Assembly (NCBI GenBank): GCA_017506865.1
Contig: JAFCMP010000515.1
Coordinates: forward strand, 124,001 to 188,000
From: Tribonema minus
Lineage: Eukaryota; Sar; Xanthophyceae; Tribonematales; Tribonemataceae
DNA: 64,000 bases
Direction: 5' to 3'
Shown here: positions 13,601 through 26,600 of the stretch, piece by piece
How the letters are laid out: each line of letters opens with the position of its first letter
Position numbering within the stretch: the stretch's first letter is position 1
Program-made: the position numbers and the translations under genes
The notes under the pieces: generated by a model
Databases searched by the model: none
Told to the model about the DNA's origin: nothing
What the model saw: only the letters and a program-made list of their open reading frames with translations

Positions 13601-14691
13601 CGGCCAAAAGCACAAGGCACATGTGAATGTTGCTGACAGAGTGTTGAAAGTTACACGAGAACCAGAGAGGGCACGCAGCATACATGCACCATGCGAGCAC
13701 AAGCCTGCAAAGTTGCGTTTGTCAGCATTGGTCTTGCGTGTTCATTGCGCACTCAACGGCCATCACTTCACCTGTTGAACCCACAACTTCAACCCACCGC
13801 ATGTGGCTGCCTTCAGACATGTCGACAATATATTGTGGGAACCTAAAAGGCATGGACATTCATCCCTGAAGTCCGTGATTGTCTGTTGGCGCTTGGACAC
13901 TCAAAATGAAGAGTACGTATTGTGGAAGCCATGAAAGTTTTTCTAAATTTTGCTTTAGGGCTAGCCTTGATCAACATTCGGCTTGAAGTATTCACGCCGT
14001 GATGCATCAGAGATTGAGAACAGAAGACACTGATATATGATGCACCATAGTCTTGATTGCATCAGGTCTTGCGTAAATGGTCATGGCTTGCTGTCGTCTG
14101 GCACATGGCTGCAAGCGACTGTGCCCCGCGATGGTTTGACTGGTATGTATGACCGCGACTTGCAGAGCACCGTCTACTAACGCAATTGGCCAATGATTGA
14201 GACCCCCTCACGTCGTGTTGTGCATGCAGCGCCTACCATACCCGCCCACGGTTGATACCGCTGAAAACACGCAATCCATGTTCGCCTATGCCTTGGCTGA
14301 CCACGGGGCTTGCAGGCTTGTCATGAGCGTTGCAACCTCACACACGACTCTGACGTCGACAGGCGCCCGAGGCGCACAAATGTGGGGCTTGGAGGGTCAC
14401 TTCCAGCCGTCACGTGCATGCTCAAAGGCCTTGACTGCGTGTGTTGCAAAAGCTATCTTGCCTAGCAAAGTTGAACACTAGGTCATTGTCCCCATCAAAA
14501 TCTGCCCTTCTGTGCCAGATGCCCTCCCACCCATCCCCTCGATTTCATTGCTCTCTCGGTGAGGCTAATACCGCATCTCGTCGGAATCCTCCGTAAAACC
14601 TAGGCTGCTTGACCGCTGCAGTGACCCCTGCTGCTGCGGCGCCTAACCTGCATGGGAAATCTCAACCCCAAATGTGCGCACTCCGCGCGGC
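10624..14691. other. Gene-poor, AT-richer stretch
   Basis: About 4 kb lies between the convergent 3' ends of cytochrome c and the SNF2 gene. From about 11100 to 13200 the base composition is clearly richer in A+T than the flanks. Open frames (11710-12000, 12790-13047, 12959-13180, 14197-14481) are short and match no family I know. A telomere-like GGGGTTAGGG is at 13311-13320. It could be a decayed mobile element, but I see no terminal repeats or enzyme motifs. Confidence 0.45.
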
Positions 14692-17600
14692 TCACGCAAT
14701 GACACAGTCCCCAGGCCCATCATCGCTCCCGTACATCTCATTGCCAGACCCATAGTCATCCATCATGGGAGGGGGGGCCCTGTACATTTGCCGGCGGGCC
14801 TTCTTGGACTTCCTGTGGCAGCCCTTGTACACCTCGTCATTGCCGTCGTCGTCTACCGCGAATAGGTCATTGTAGTCTGCAGTGTGTCAGCAGAGGCAAT
14901 GGGGAGGGCAGCGTCAAATCAAGTGACAGGCTACAGTCACAGTGTTCTGTAGCATTTGTTTGAATCAAATGCGTGCATGCAATAGGGGAGGACGGCACAT
15001 GGCAAGCAGCTCCGACCAAGCGCCACTTGTGGGTGTGATATTCAGTGACGGTGCAACAGGCACTTCAACAATATGGCTCGATCAGACAGTGCCGGGACAC
15101 ATTATATTTGAAGCTGCCTCATCATCAGTGCAGTGGACATGGTGGTGACGTTGTCGTTGCTGGCTGAACACCAGCCATACCATCAGACACCCAAAGCTGT
15201 CAAGGCAGTATCAAGTGTATGCGCCAGCGCTAATTGTGGACACAAGTTGCATCGAGTCTGCGTCATGTGACCACAAAACACCTTGCAAGGTGAACTTGCG
15301 ACGCAATCATCTGCCATGTACTCTACAGTAAACTACTGTATGTGGATTATGCACGCCCCACTCTGTCCCTAGCCCTCACCGCCCTGCGCGCTACCAGCAG
15401 CATCATGGCCTCAACATCAAACCGTGAAGTTGACTCACCTTTGATACGCAGCTCCTTGGCACCGTCCTTGCTGATGCTGCCGGCGGCAGTGGCAGGCCTG
15501 TCCTCGTCACTCCCCTGCGCAGCCCTGTCGCTCTTGGCCGTCTGCATGGCGATGATCCTGCTCTCAACGCTCGCCTCCATGTAGAGCTTGACGACATGCA
15601 CGGCGCGCGTCTGTCCCAGCCTGTGCACACGCCCGATGGCCTGCGCCTCCAGTGCCAGGTTCAGGCAGGGCTCCAGCATGAACACGTGGCTCGCTGCTCG
15701 ATACAGAGAGAATTGCGGACAGATGCAATGCTTTGATGAGGCGCTGTTGATGGAAAACACGCAAAGCTGCGTGATCATGTCAATGGTGTGACGCACTGGC
15801 CGTGTTCTTATGCAGCCTGGCATGCGTTAAGCACTTTGCAATCACCGCACTGCCAGTCAACATCTAGGGGGCGGCAGGACAGTTGCACAACCTGCATGGT
15901 GCGCATCGAATTGCTGTGGCTCATCTGATGCACCTCAGATACCACCAACTGGCTGGGGCCGAGTAGCGCGAAGTGTAACTTCAACATGGCTCTGCAAGGA
16001 GTGCTGCCGCAAAGAATGCCTTCGGCGACATCGTTCTTTAGAAATATCAGCACAGGCACAATGCCATGCAGGTTGAGCATCGCCACCACCTGTCTCAACG
16101 CACCTGCGGTGAGGTTGATGCCGCAGGCGCCGGAGCGCACCGACAGGAGGAAGATGGTGGTAGGCGGGTCCGAGCGGAAGTCCTCCAGGGCCTTGGTGCG
16201 CTGCCTGCGGCTCATGTCCCCCGTGAGCGTGCGGAACTCAAAGCCGTGGCGCGGCAGCTCCCTCTGAAGGTAGCGCAGCGTGCTGGTGAACTGGCTGAAG
16301 ACGAGGGCCTTGGCGTTAGCGTCCTTGCCGCGGATCGCCGCCAGCATACCCACCAGCACCTTGAGCTTGGACTCCATCACGACACCCCCCTGCTGTGGCG
16401 CGTCGCCCCCCCCGCCTGCCACAGCTGCTGCGCCTGCTGGCATCGCCGCCGCACCACCCTGAACGCCGCCTGCGTTGGGGCCCATGGGTGCGCCCCCCCC
16501 CGCCGTCGCAGCACTGCCTTCGGGAGCCGCCGCCGCCGCCGCTGCTGCGCCTGCCCCAACGAGCTGGATGGACTCCAGTGAGACGACCTTCTTGCACTTG
16601 GGGCACGTGCCCTTGTCGGCCTTCTTGGTGACGTGTGCGGTGATGCAGAGGTGGCAGAAGACGTGGTTGCAGGTGGTGATGGCGGGCGTGTCGAGGAGCT
16701 CGTTGCAGATGGGGCACAGCGCGTCCATCACGGTCGCGCCCTGCGGCAGTTACGGACAGTTACAAAACGGCGTGTGCAGTGAGCAGCGAGCAGAAGGAAC
16801 GGCGTAGACTGCGGTGCGCAAGAGGGTGACACGCGTGAGGTTCATGGCACGGCAGCCAGACATGCGGCGTTTAGACGAGTGTGTGCGGCGAGCAGCGAGT
16901 ACACGGCACGGACTGCAACGCTGCAGCGCTACAACATGACCACACGTGAAGCTTACAATCATAATAAATATATGAGTATATGCATGACATGACATGGCTT
17001 GCCAACCAAGAACCACGCTGAACATGGGAAATGTAAATTGACACTGCTGTGGTAGAATTTGCCACACGCTTTTGTGTGGCAGCACCAGCAATGTGGCCAT
17101 CAATGATGCGGGTCACCATGCGGCAACTTGCGACGCCATGGGCATCTCAAGCTGTGACACAGCAACAATCGCAAAACAAACCTGTAGGCAACCTACCACA
17201 ACGTTATCAGACATGCTACAAACCTTTAGAAGGGTGACATCATAAGGCACGAGACAGTTCCGAACTCAATTTTGGACATTTAATAAAGACGACACAACAG
17301 CGGTAGCATATAAGCGCTTTCATGCAATACAGTAGTAGCACGGCCGCTGTCAACAGGCGTTCTCTATGCAACTACTGACCTGGCCTCCCGCTGCTGCCGC
17401 TTCTGCCAGCGCGGCGCTGTTGATGATGGCGCCACCGCTGCACGCCTGGCGGTACTGGCTCATCAGCGTGAGCACCTTCATGGAGTGGGACCCTGCATGC
17501 ATAGGTCAAACAAAGGCGGTCAGGCACACGCACAGTCGCGCTCTAAGTATACTTGGCTTACTTTATTGAGCTGCGGACGCAAAACAAAGTTCAGAAGGCT

Positions 17601-20600
17601 TTGAGGACAATTCCACGTAGTTGGAGCATGCACATGCAGGCCGCAGTGCTCCTGACTCCACGGTCTTTGCCACTGAACGTCGAGCATCACCATTAGCTAC
17701 CCATGTGCGGCTGGCGGCAGCATCAAACGCGGGACAGTAGCCGGACATGATGTGCTCTGAAACATTGACAATAAATTGCAGATGACATGCAAGGCAAGCT
17801 GAAAACCACTGGCCACTTGTGCAATGGTCAAGCTGGAGCACAATACTACTGTTTACCGAGTGATGACAACATTGAACTGTGCACTCATGTGATGGGAATG
17901 TTAGGCTGCGTCTGCTGATCATCACATCTGGCGCAGAACGGACGCGTTGCCGCAGACCAAGCAATACCGAACCGACAAGCTGAAGCTGTTATGATTGTGT
18001 ATGCAGGGAGCACCTACAGTACACCTAGGGTACACCCAAGAAACACGCGCATGTACACCTACATGGACACCCAACCATATGCGCGCTGTCAAACTTAAAG
18101 TGCAACACCAAGAACAGTTGAAGTTGAATCGCAGCACCAAGCTGAGCAGGGGGGCGCACCTTTAGCACTGCGCAGCAGGTAGCGCACAGACTTGTACTGG
18201 GACTGCAGCTCCTTCTCCAGCTTGACGTAGGCTGTGCGCTCATGGGGCGCCCACTTGACCAACACCGCCTCCTTGTTTATGGGCGGCAATCCTGCAGTTA
18301 CGGCAGCATGGCAGTTACACCATGAGCGGCGCTGCGGACTACAGCAGCAAATTACCGAGCAACAGATGGCTGCGATGATCTGAAATGATCCGAACGCTAC
18401 AATAATCGCCTGCCGTCAAGTACTTCAAGAAGTAGTTGAACTTGAAAGAAGCATTTGACCTGCAACTGGCTCATAACATGAGGCATGTGTACAAGGCAGA
18501 TGATGCCTGCAGTGTCCGCAATGCTCTCAAGGCCTTCAGGTTATGTGCATCCTTGACCGGCGACAAGAAGTAAGATGCCAGTCGCTGTTGTTTGCTTTGC
18601 ATGCCGCACCTGCAACTCGCCCGCTCCATTACGTTGAAGAAATGCGAGATGATGTGCAGAATTGATTGTACACAGCAACGAGTCGTGCGCGCTCTGCCCG
18701 AGAGAGTACTCGCAAGCGCACACACATCCGCCGTGACGCACAATCTGCGGGGGGCAGGCTCACCTAGGATGTGGCGCCCGTTGAGCGTCTGCGCCTGCGT
18801 GTGGCGCATCATGATGCTGCGAAGGAATGGCAGCGCCTGCCTCACGCTGATCTCGTTAGATGAATCGGCATATCTCAAGGGCGCGAGAGCGCTGCGCAGG
18901 TTGCCAATGTCCAGGTTCTTGAGCTGGCCGGTGAGGTCGCCCAGGCTGTGCACGGGGGGGGGGGGGTAGGGGAGGGGGGGGGGGGAGGTGAGGGGGCTTC
19001 GCATGCTGAGCGTTGAGGCAGAGACTGTGAAGCACTGCTGCAAGCCATGGAGGTGGTGATGCTCAAAGAGAGCTTGAGTATCGACCCATGGTAGCGCAGC
19101 ACCAGCAGCAGCTCCGATGCACTGCGTGCGATGACGCTGGTTGCGACTCTCTTCTTGTTGAACTATAGATCATGCGGCAACGAGTGGCCTCCGATTGGGA
19201 ATCAATCGATGAGCATAGCAACACGAAACTCAGACCCAAGGTACGCTATGACGCCACTCCAATTGCAAGAGAGCACGCGATGCCCAACGTGTTGTGTCCG
19301 TGCTGTGTAAGAGTGGCCTCTCCACGGAGTGCCAACTCAAGCAGCAGTGACACGACACAACGTGGATAAACAACTTTATGGTACTCTGTTACCCTTAAAA
19401 GTATACGACATTAGAGAGTGACGCACAGTCACGCTGAAAGTGACCATACTCACTTGGAGTTGGCGGGCGTGCCGCTAACCAGCCAGCGCCTGTTGCTGAT
19501 GATGGTGGCCACGGCAGCAGACAGCCTGTTGGTGGTCTTGATGGTGTGGCTCTCGTCAAGGACGCAGCGCCAGAAGTTGATGGCTTGCAGCGGCGGAACA
19601 CGCCCGGGACGCCCGGCCACGTTGCCTTCCTTGTTGTGCATGCGCATGTCGGTTTCGCAGATGCCTGCGAAACGGGCACAGATTACCATGTACCATCATG
19701 ACGTCAGTTACACACGTAACTGCCAAGGAAGCTGAGCGATGCCAGGCGGATGCTGGGCGATGCGCCTTGTCTCGCAGATGGCTGCATTGGTCAGGTGCAG
19801 AGACGCACCGCCTGGGGCAGCTGAAGCCACACTCGTGTCACGCAGGCAGGTGCACATGATTGCTACACATGTGTGCTACACATGTTGCATGAGCCTCAAC
19901 AAATCCAATGTTGAGAAGCGGCGATGGTGGTGACCTGTCCCGCACGCACCATTGGTGCACCCCTACCTATCTACTTGTTGGCATCCGAGAGCTGCGCGTG
20001 CAGTGTGGCGGTACCACGAGTTACACACCATACCTACTTCTACACGGCAGTGCTACACGCGGAGCAGCAGCGACGCACCGTAGGTGGTGACCACAATGTC
20101 GTACTGCGCCAGCTTCTTGGGGTCCTTGGTGCGGCTTCCACCGTGGTAGGGGTAGATGCTAAGCTTGTTGTCACACAGACGCCGCGCCTCCTCCACCCAC
20201 TGCCCCACAAGCGACACGGCGCACACCACCAAGGTGCCCTTGGACACGTGCGCGCCGTACTCGGATGCCCGCTTCTTGTCGGTTACGTCCAGGTTGTGCC
20301 TGTCGCAAGGGTACGGGACAGGAGGTGTGGCGTCAGCTGAAACTAGCAATGGTCATGTAAGGATTTCAGCTGTCATACACACCAAGCAGCAGCAGTGATG
20401 AAGTTCTTGCGGCGCGCTGTGCACGCAAACAAAAATAATGTGGTCCAACGACTGGCGCAGCGTGAACGCTCCTGGCTTGCATCATGTTTGCCGTGTCTAG
20501 CATGTGCCAGCATCGGCTAGATCGACGGAAGTCAGATAGCTTTATGCGGTGTGGGCGCCAGGACATACACAGGCCCCTGCTACTCAGCTGCAGCAATCGT

Positions 20601-23600
20601 CAAGCGTTGCAGCCAGGATTAAGAACATAAGGTGTACTGCTACAGAGCGACTGAATGACAAGATGTGCTATAAACCATTGCTGTAAAGCACCTGGGTCAC
20701 AAGTTGTTGCAACAGCAGACATGCAGTCATGCGCAAGAAGCACAATGAGCAACCTGTTGCCTCTCCCACGATCATCAATCTGCAGTCCCTATCACTCTGC
20801 ATTTCTATCACGGTGCAACTGCGCGCTAGATTGACACGCAGCGCATTGCAACGTACAGTACAGTGCACAAAAGCCCTGCTCACCAGACTTGCACAATGAG
20901 TCAAGAAAGAGCATGCACCTGTTGATCTTGCCCCACTCTGATTCATCGCCATCCGTTTTTGGCTGGTTGAGAAGGTGAAGGGCCAATGTGCAGGCGGTCT
21001 TGCCCAGCCCCATCTGCGATGCGCAGGCATGTCAGAGGCGGTGTTTATTGTGGTGTGTCATGCACTTGAAGTATGAGTCGACGTATTCATTGATGGCCTG
21101 GTGTGCTGAAGCTTGTGAACTTCACGCTTCAGTGGCCATTGCACATCCTGCCGAGTACACGTCTAGTGATAACCAAGGGTACCACCTGCTACGTTCTTCG
21201 TGCTGATGACAGCGGCATAATATGCTGAGCGCCAGAGAGAGCTGCAGTCATCCTCGTGTGATATTGCAGTTGCACCCACCTGAACTTGCTTGTTAGACGG
21301 TGCACCTTCCTTGAGGCCAGCATGTTCTCATTGCTCGCGTCTATATGCACGCTGTAACACCGTGTAGGCATTGATCAGAGAAGGCATGTGTACTGGCAGG
21401 TATGCAACCGTTCTAAGCACACGCTGCAACTTTATTTCAATGACAGTTCACCTCCTCCTGCAAAGGACAGCGCTGAGACAGCATGTTTGGAGACTCTTTC
21501 TGCAGCCGCAAACAAATTGGAACCGAGGCTTGCAGTCTTAACTCAATCACGCCTTGAAAGCAGTCTTCTTACGCACATCTACTTTTTATTGCGCTGAGCA
21601 AGCAACCTGCACGCGCAAAAGAGGCGTTGCATCACAACTGGGCAACATATGCGCTGCTGAAAGCATGCACATGCTGCATAATCTAATACCTTCCGTCAAC
21701 TGCTACATTGCAGTTGAAGATGCAAATGAAGATGCAATGCTTGCCACACACCTCATCGCAGAGGATGCCTCCCTTGGGGCCCGCGGGGTCAATCGCAGTG
21801 AACGCGTTGAGCACTGGTGAGAACCAGATCTTCTCGTCGGGGCGTGGCTGCGGAAGTGGGAATGGCGCCCACAGGTGCTGCGAAATGCCATGCGGCAGCT
21901 TCTCTTGGTCCAGCATCCACTTGACACCTTGCCTGTAAGGCACAAAGCAAGAGTTCAATGGTGAACATGAGGCACGGCCGCCATTGGTGGTCATGATGAC
22001 CACTAGCAAGTCACACAGCAAGGCTTCAACTTCAATGTTGAGCTCCCCATGACCAGCAGGCTCCAAGTCGGATTGGCGGCATACTTCAAGAAAGTATAGA
22101 TACAGACAATTAGAGCGTTCAATTCACTGTCTGTACCAGCATCTTCCAGGCTTCTCAGGTTGGAAATGACAGTAAGTCATAAACCGTGCGCACGATCTAC
22201 ACCAACGCCAAGTCTCTGAATGTGCAATGATCGCCATTCTTGCTGCCACCACGCCTGTATCTTATTTCTGGTTGGCCGCAGTGCTCAGCCAGCCGTCATA
22301 GTGGCAGCGCTTGTGCATGCACTGCTCAGAGCTCACTAGCAGACAGAGCCTATCTTGTTGTAAGTATTTCCTTGCGTATGTGTGTGAGCGTGCATACGTA
22401 TGCTCACCTCTGGTGTTCGTACAGGGTCACTGTCAGCTCCTCGGGCTGCTGGTCCAGCGGTGCATGTCCCAAGTTCTCAATCTCCTGTGAAGGCAAAGTC
22501 AGAACGTGCATTGAGCATGCGGTGCTGATGAAACCAACGCCGGAATACTGTGCACCGCATACGTCCCTGGCAAGTGTGCGCTTGCACCCGTTGCCAAAAA
22601 GTTTTACAATGCTAGCGATATATGTATATGACAACGAATCAAAAGATCGCAGAGCTCTAGGTGACAAGGGATAGTTAGCCGCAAGTGCCTTCCACCAGTA
22701 ATGTATATATGATCGCCGACACTATGGATCACACAGTTCTGTGGCCATGACCACTCGCATTACTCAGATACACAAAAAGTCACGAATGGCTTGAACAATG
22801 GCACAACAGTCTAAACTAATCAGCGTACATGACAATATATGCAAGTGATATGGTGTAACAGGTAGATACACACACCACATACGTCTGATATGCCATCACA
22901 TTCAGCACGACCATGCAGCGCTACACGGGTGCCAGCGCACAACAGGTAAACTTGAATGGACTGTGCACCAGCAAATGTCGGCCTATGCAGAGTCACTCAG
23001 CCCTACTGAAAATGTACGACGCGCGATTCGGGCACATCTGCACATTTCACCTGCTCTGCATCAACATCCCAACACATACTGACCCTGCACGGGTTTCACC
23101 CAGCGCTTGACATGACACACACATACCTGCATGAAGCCCGTGACGGATGCAAATGTCCTTGGCTTCTTCATCTTGCGAAAGTCGCACGCTTGCTCATCAA
23201 GGCCCAGGCGCTGCTCAATGGCGTATGCGTTGCGGCGGGCTGCCAGCAGCAAGCCCTCCAAGGACACATCTGAGTTGGCGTGCTTGTCGTAGGAGAGTTT
23301 CCACTTGATGTCCTCGTACTCCTGCAATGACAGTGCGCATGCAGAGCAGCTGCGCATGGATGCCCGCCTGCAATCATGACACTTCGGAGTACTTGGACAT
23401 GATTGATGTGGCCATAAATCACAATGTGGCAAATTCATGCAATTGACATGCTGCATGATTCAGACTCATTTGCAGGATGGCAATGATCATATAGAGTAAT
23501 ACACCGCGAGGGTATTGACTGTCGCAAGTATCTCAGCTACACAAATGACCAGTTCAGCTGACAACGTGGTGCACCTGCTGCCTCGCTGATGGCAGCACAT

Positions 23601-26600
23601 GAGAGGTCTGTCTGACCATACAATTCAACCTGCCTGCAATCATTTGATCTGTGTCGCAACACATGCTGGCGCAAGCAAAACAGCACTTGGGTGACCAATC
23701 CAGCATCCACAAAAACAACATGCAAGTGTGACAAGCAATCACACGTACCTCATCCCCCGGCTCATTGTCATCGGCAGCAGCTCCGTCCTCCCCCGCAGCT
23801 TTGCCCTCACTGCCCGCTGCAGCTGCAGCACCGCCACCGTCCCCAGCTGCAGCCGCGCCAGCAGCCGGCTCTGCTGCATCCTCGCCTGTCTCCGTGTCCA
23901 TGTCAGCAGCCGTCTCCGCTGCTGCTGCGGCTGCCGCTGCTGCTACCGGCGCAGCGCTGCCGCCGCCGCCGCTGCCTCCATGAGCACTGCCACCGTCGTT
24001 TGCGCCACCATCACCGCTGCTGCGCATTGCAGCCGTCTCCTCAGCAGCTTGCTTTGCGTTGTCCTTGCTGTCGTTGGCGCCGCCGCCGCCGTTGGTCGCC
24101 TTGCCTGCGCCCTTGGCCTGCGCCTTCTCCTGCTGTGCGCGCTCCTTGTCTTTTGCCGTCTCCGCCTTGGCGCGCTCCTTCTCAGCTGCCTTCCACGCCG
24201 GCGACAGGCCCGTCTTGGGCGCGTCCTCGATGATGGAGCTGTTGAAGCGCTGCTGCACGCCGTCGCCGCACCACGCTTTGAGCGCTGCCTCGGTCTCCTG
24301 GGGGCCTTCCAGCGTCGTGCCGAACAGCAGGCGGCGCACGATGGTGTTCCAGTTCTCGGTGGCGGTGGGGACCTTCATTTGCGGGGCGTTGGCATTGGAC
24401 GTGACGGAGGGCACCAGGCGTAGCTGCAGTTGCAGGTTCAGCTCGCCTGAAGGCACACGATACAGAGAAGGCGGCAAGAGCAAATGTTAGAACTCGATTG
24501 AAGCACACTGGAACAGATACATGTAGTTTCGTGGTCATGGGACGCGCGCAGCACTGTTGGCTAGCACCATTCGCTGTGTGGGTCTGGCTGCGACAGTTTT
24601 TTTGGCACTGCAGTAATATGTAAGTCGGGCTTGCAAGCCAGTGCAGAACACCCAGCACCACCCTCCAACTCAACAATCCTTCATGGAGAAGTCTGTAGGC
24701 CTACGTACTTTAAAAACGGTTAAGGCAAATCGCCGTAAATGCGCAGGAAGCTGTACGTGTGCTTTGCTGAGTGCCACGGCAGTCGTACCTCGATTGGTAG
24801 CCTTATTGTACGTGGAGTGCACTCCCACGCACATGTGCTTCTCCGCCACCATCACCAGGACGCGCTCGAGGAAGTTGCTCTCCTCGTTGCGCTGCGCCAG
24901 CAGCACCCCCCCCCACGCCTTGAACGCCGCCGGCTCCGCCAGCCTGTCCGGGTTGGAGCGCCCATCGCGCGTTGTGTTGCGTTCTACTATTGACTGCAGG
25001 GCGCTGAGCGCTGTCTGCTCCGTCACGTAGTGAGTGTAGTAAACCTGGTGCTTGTCCGTGCCGACAGTCGTGGGCTCCGCCTCGCCGCGAAGCTTGATGC
25101 TGTAGGCGAGCGTCGCCGTGCCCAACAGCACGCAGTTAACTGGCGCTGGCGCGTAGTCCACCTCCTGAGGCACGCGCGCGAGGTGGCACATGCAATACGC
25201 CAGTGTCAGTACAGGCAATACACATTCAAGTTGAGGTTGAAATTGAAGTTGAACTTGATGCACATGCACCAAAAGACCAGTGCAAGTGTTGCGTGCTCCT
25301 GTTGGCAGAAGTTGGCCTACTTTACTGACAGAGCGGTGTGACAGGTGGCGACCGAGGCTAGGCTACATGTGTTACAAATGCGGGTTCACGTGGATGCGTA
25401 CTACATGAGCTGTCAGCGGCCCCAGCCTGCAATGCACAATCGCATTGGGCATCAGCTTCTAAAACAGGTAGAAACGGTACATCAGGCCCTGCAAACAGCA
25501 ACAGTGGCCAGGACATCACTACTGAGTTTGTGATCACAGCAGGCCCTTGTGACACGCACTAGTGTCAACGCGCGGCATGCACTTTAATGCCCAGTGCTAC
25601 TTCTCAAGTCAGCAGGCGTTGTTGCATATAACTCAGATCTCACCTTCACGGCAGCGATCATATCCCCCACGGGCTTGGGCAAGCGCGACAGCCGCAGCCT
25701 GACGGTGAAGGTGCCGTTGGTGTGCGCCTTGACGTGAAGTGCGGGCTTCTCGTACGCGCGGCGCGTCGTGAGCTCGAGGAACGCCTCCGCCGCTGCCTTG
25801 ACGATGCTCACGTCCACCACGTGCGTCTTGTCGGCCTCCGAGAGGCGCGGGAAGGCGAGCACTGTGGCGTGGTGATTGTACTCGACCATGTCCTGCGTGC
25901 TCGCCGGCAGTCTGCGCGCGTTGGGGGGGCAGGATGACGGGCAGCATGAAGCATTTACAACACGCACAACAGCTCTATCACATGAAGTGTGCTTTTGGAA
26001 GGTCTTGAAACATGGCAGCCATTATGATTTGCTCTGATCGCTGTCGATCGTGCGCATAACGTAATTGACACGGGCGTGTATGGGTCACGATACGAGGGCA
26101 GTCGATGTGCAAGGAGCTCATGATATTGCTGGGTGATGCCAGAATCATCAAGCGACAAACACAACTGCCTTCGGTGCTGCCACCAGCAGAAACCATAACA
26201 CTCTTGCACAGCTATGCCTTGCCAAGGCAGCCGTGCCAAGAGCGCGCAACTTTTGCATATCAATGTTCACCAACAATGAGCTGCAGATCATGTGACACTG
26301 GGTGTGCGGAACATTATGTTCACCTGTAGAAGCCGCGAACGCGCTTGCACAGGAGGCACTGGCAGCGCCGAGCAGTGAGCTGCTCAAGCCGCTCCGCGTC
26401 CGGGGCCGAGATTGGTCGTGGGTAGCCAAGCTGCCGCCACAACAGCAGCACCGACAGCAGCGTAGTGAGCAAAATCATAAAAAGCAGAGATTCTGGGGCG
26501 GATGAAGCATTGATGCTGGCCATTCGCACATTGATTTTTTGAAATGTTGGGGCATACATGTGGGCATGCCTGCAGCAACTGTAGGTTACGTTTTCGTGAT

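Noticed and set aside
23749..24233. Plus-strand Ser/Pro/His/Arg-rich open frames in this stretch
   Set aside because: They are antisense shadows of the low-complexity Ala/Gly/Glu exon 9 of the SNF2 gene.
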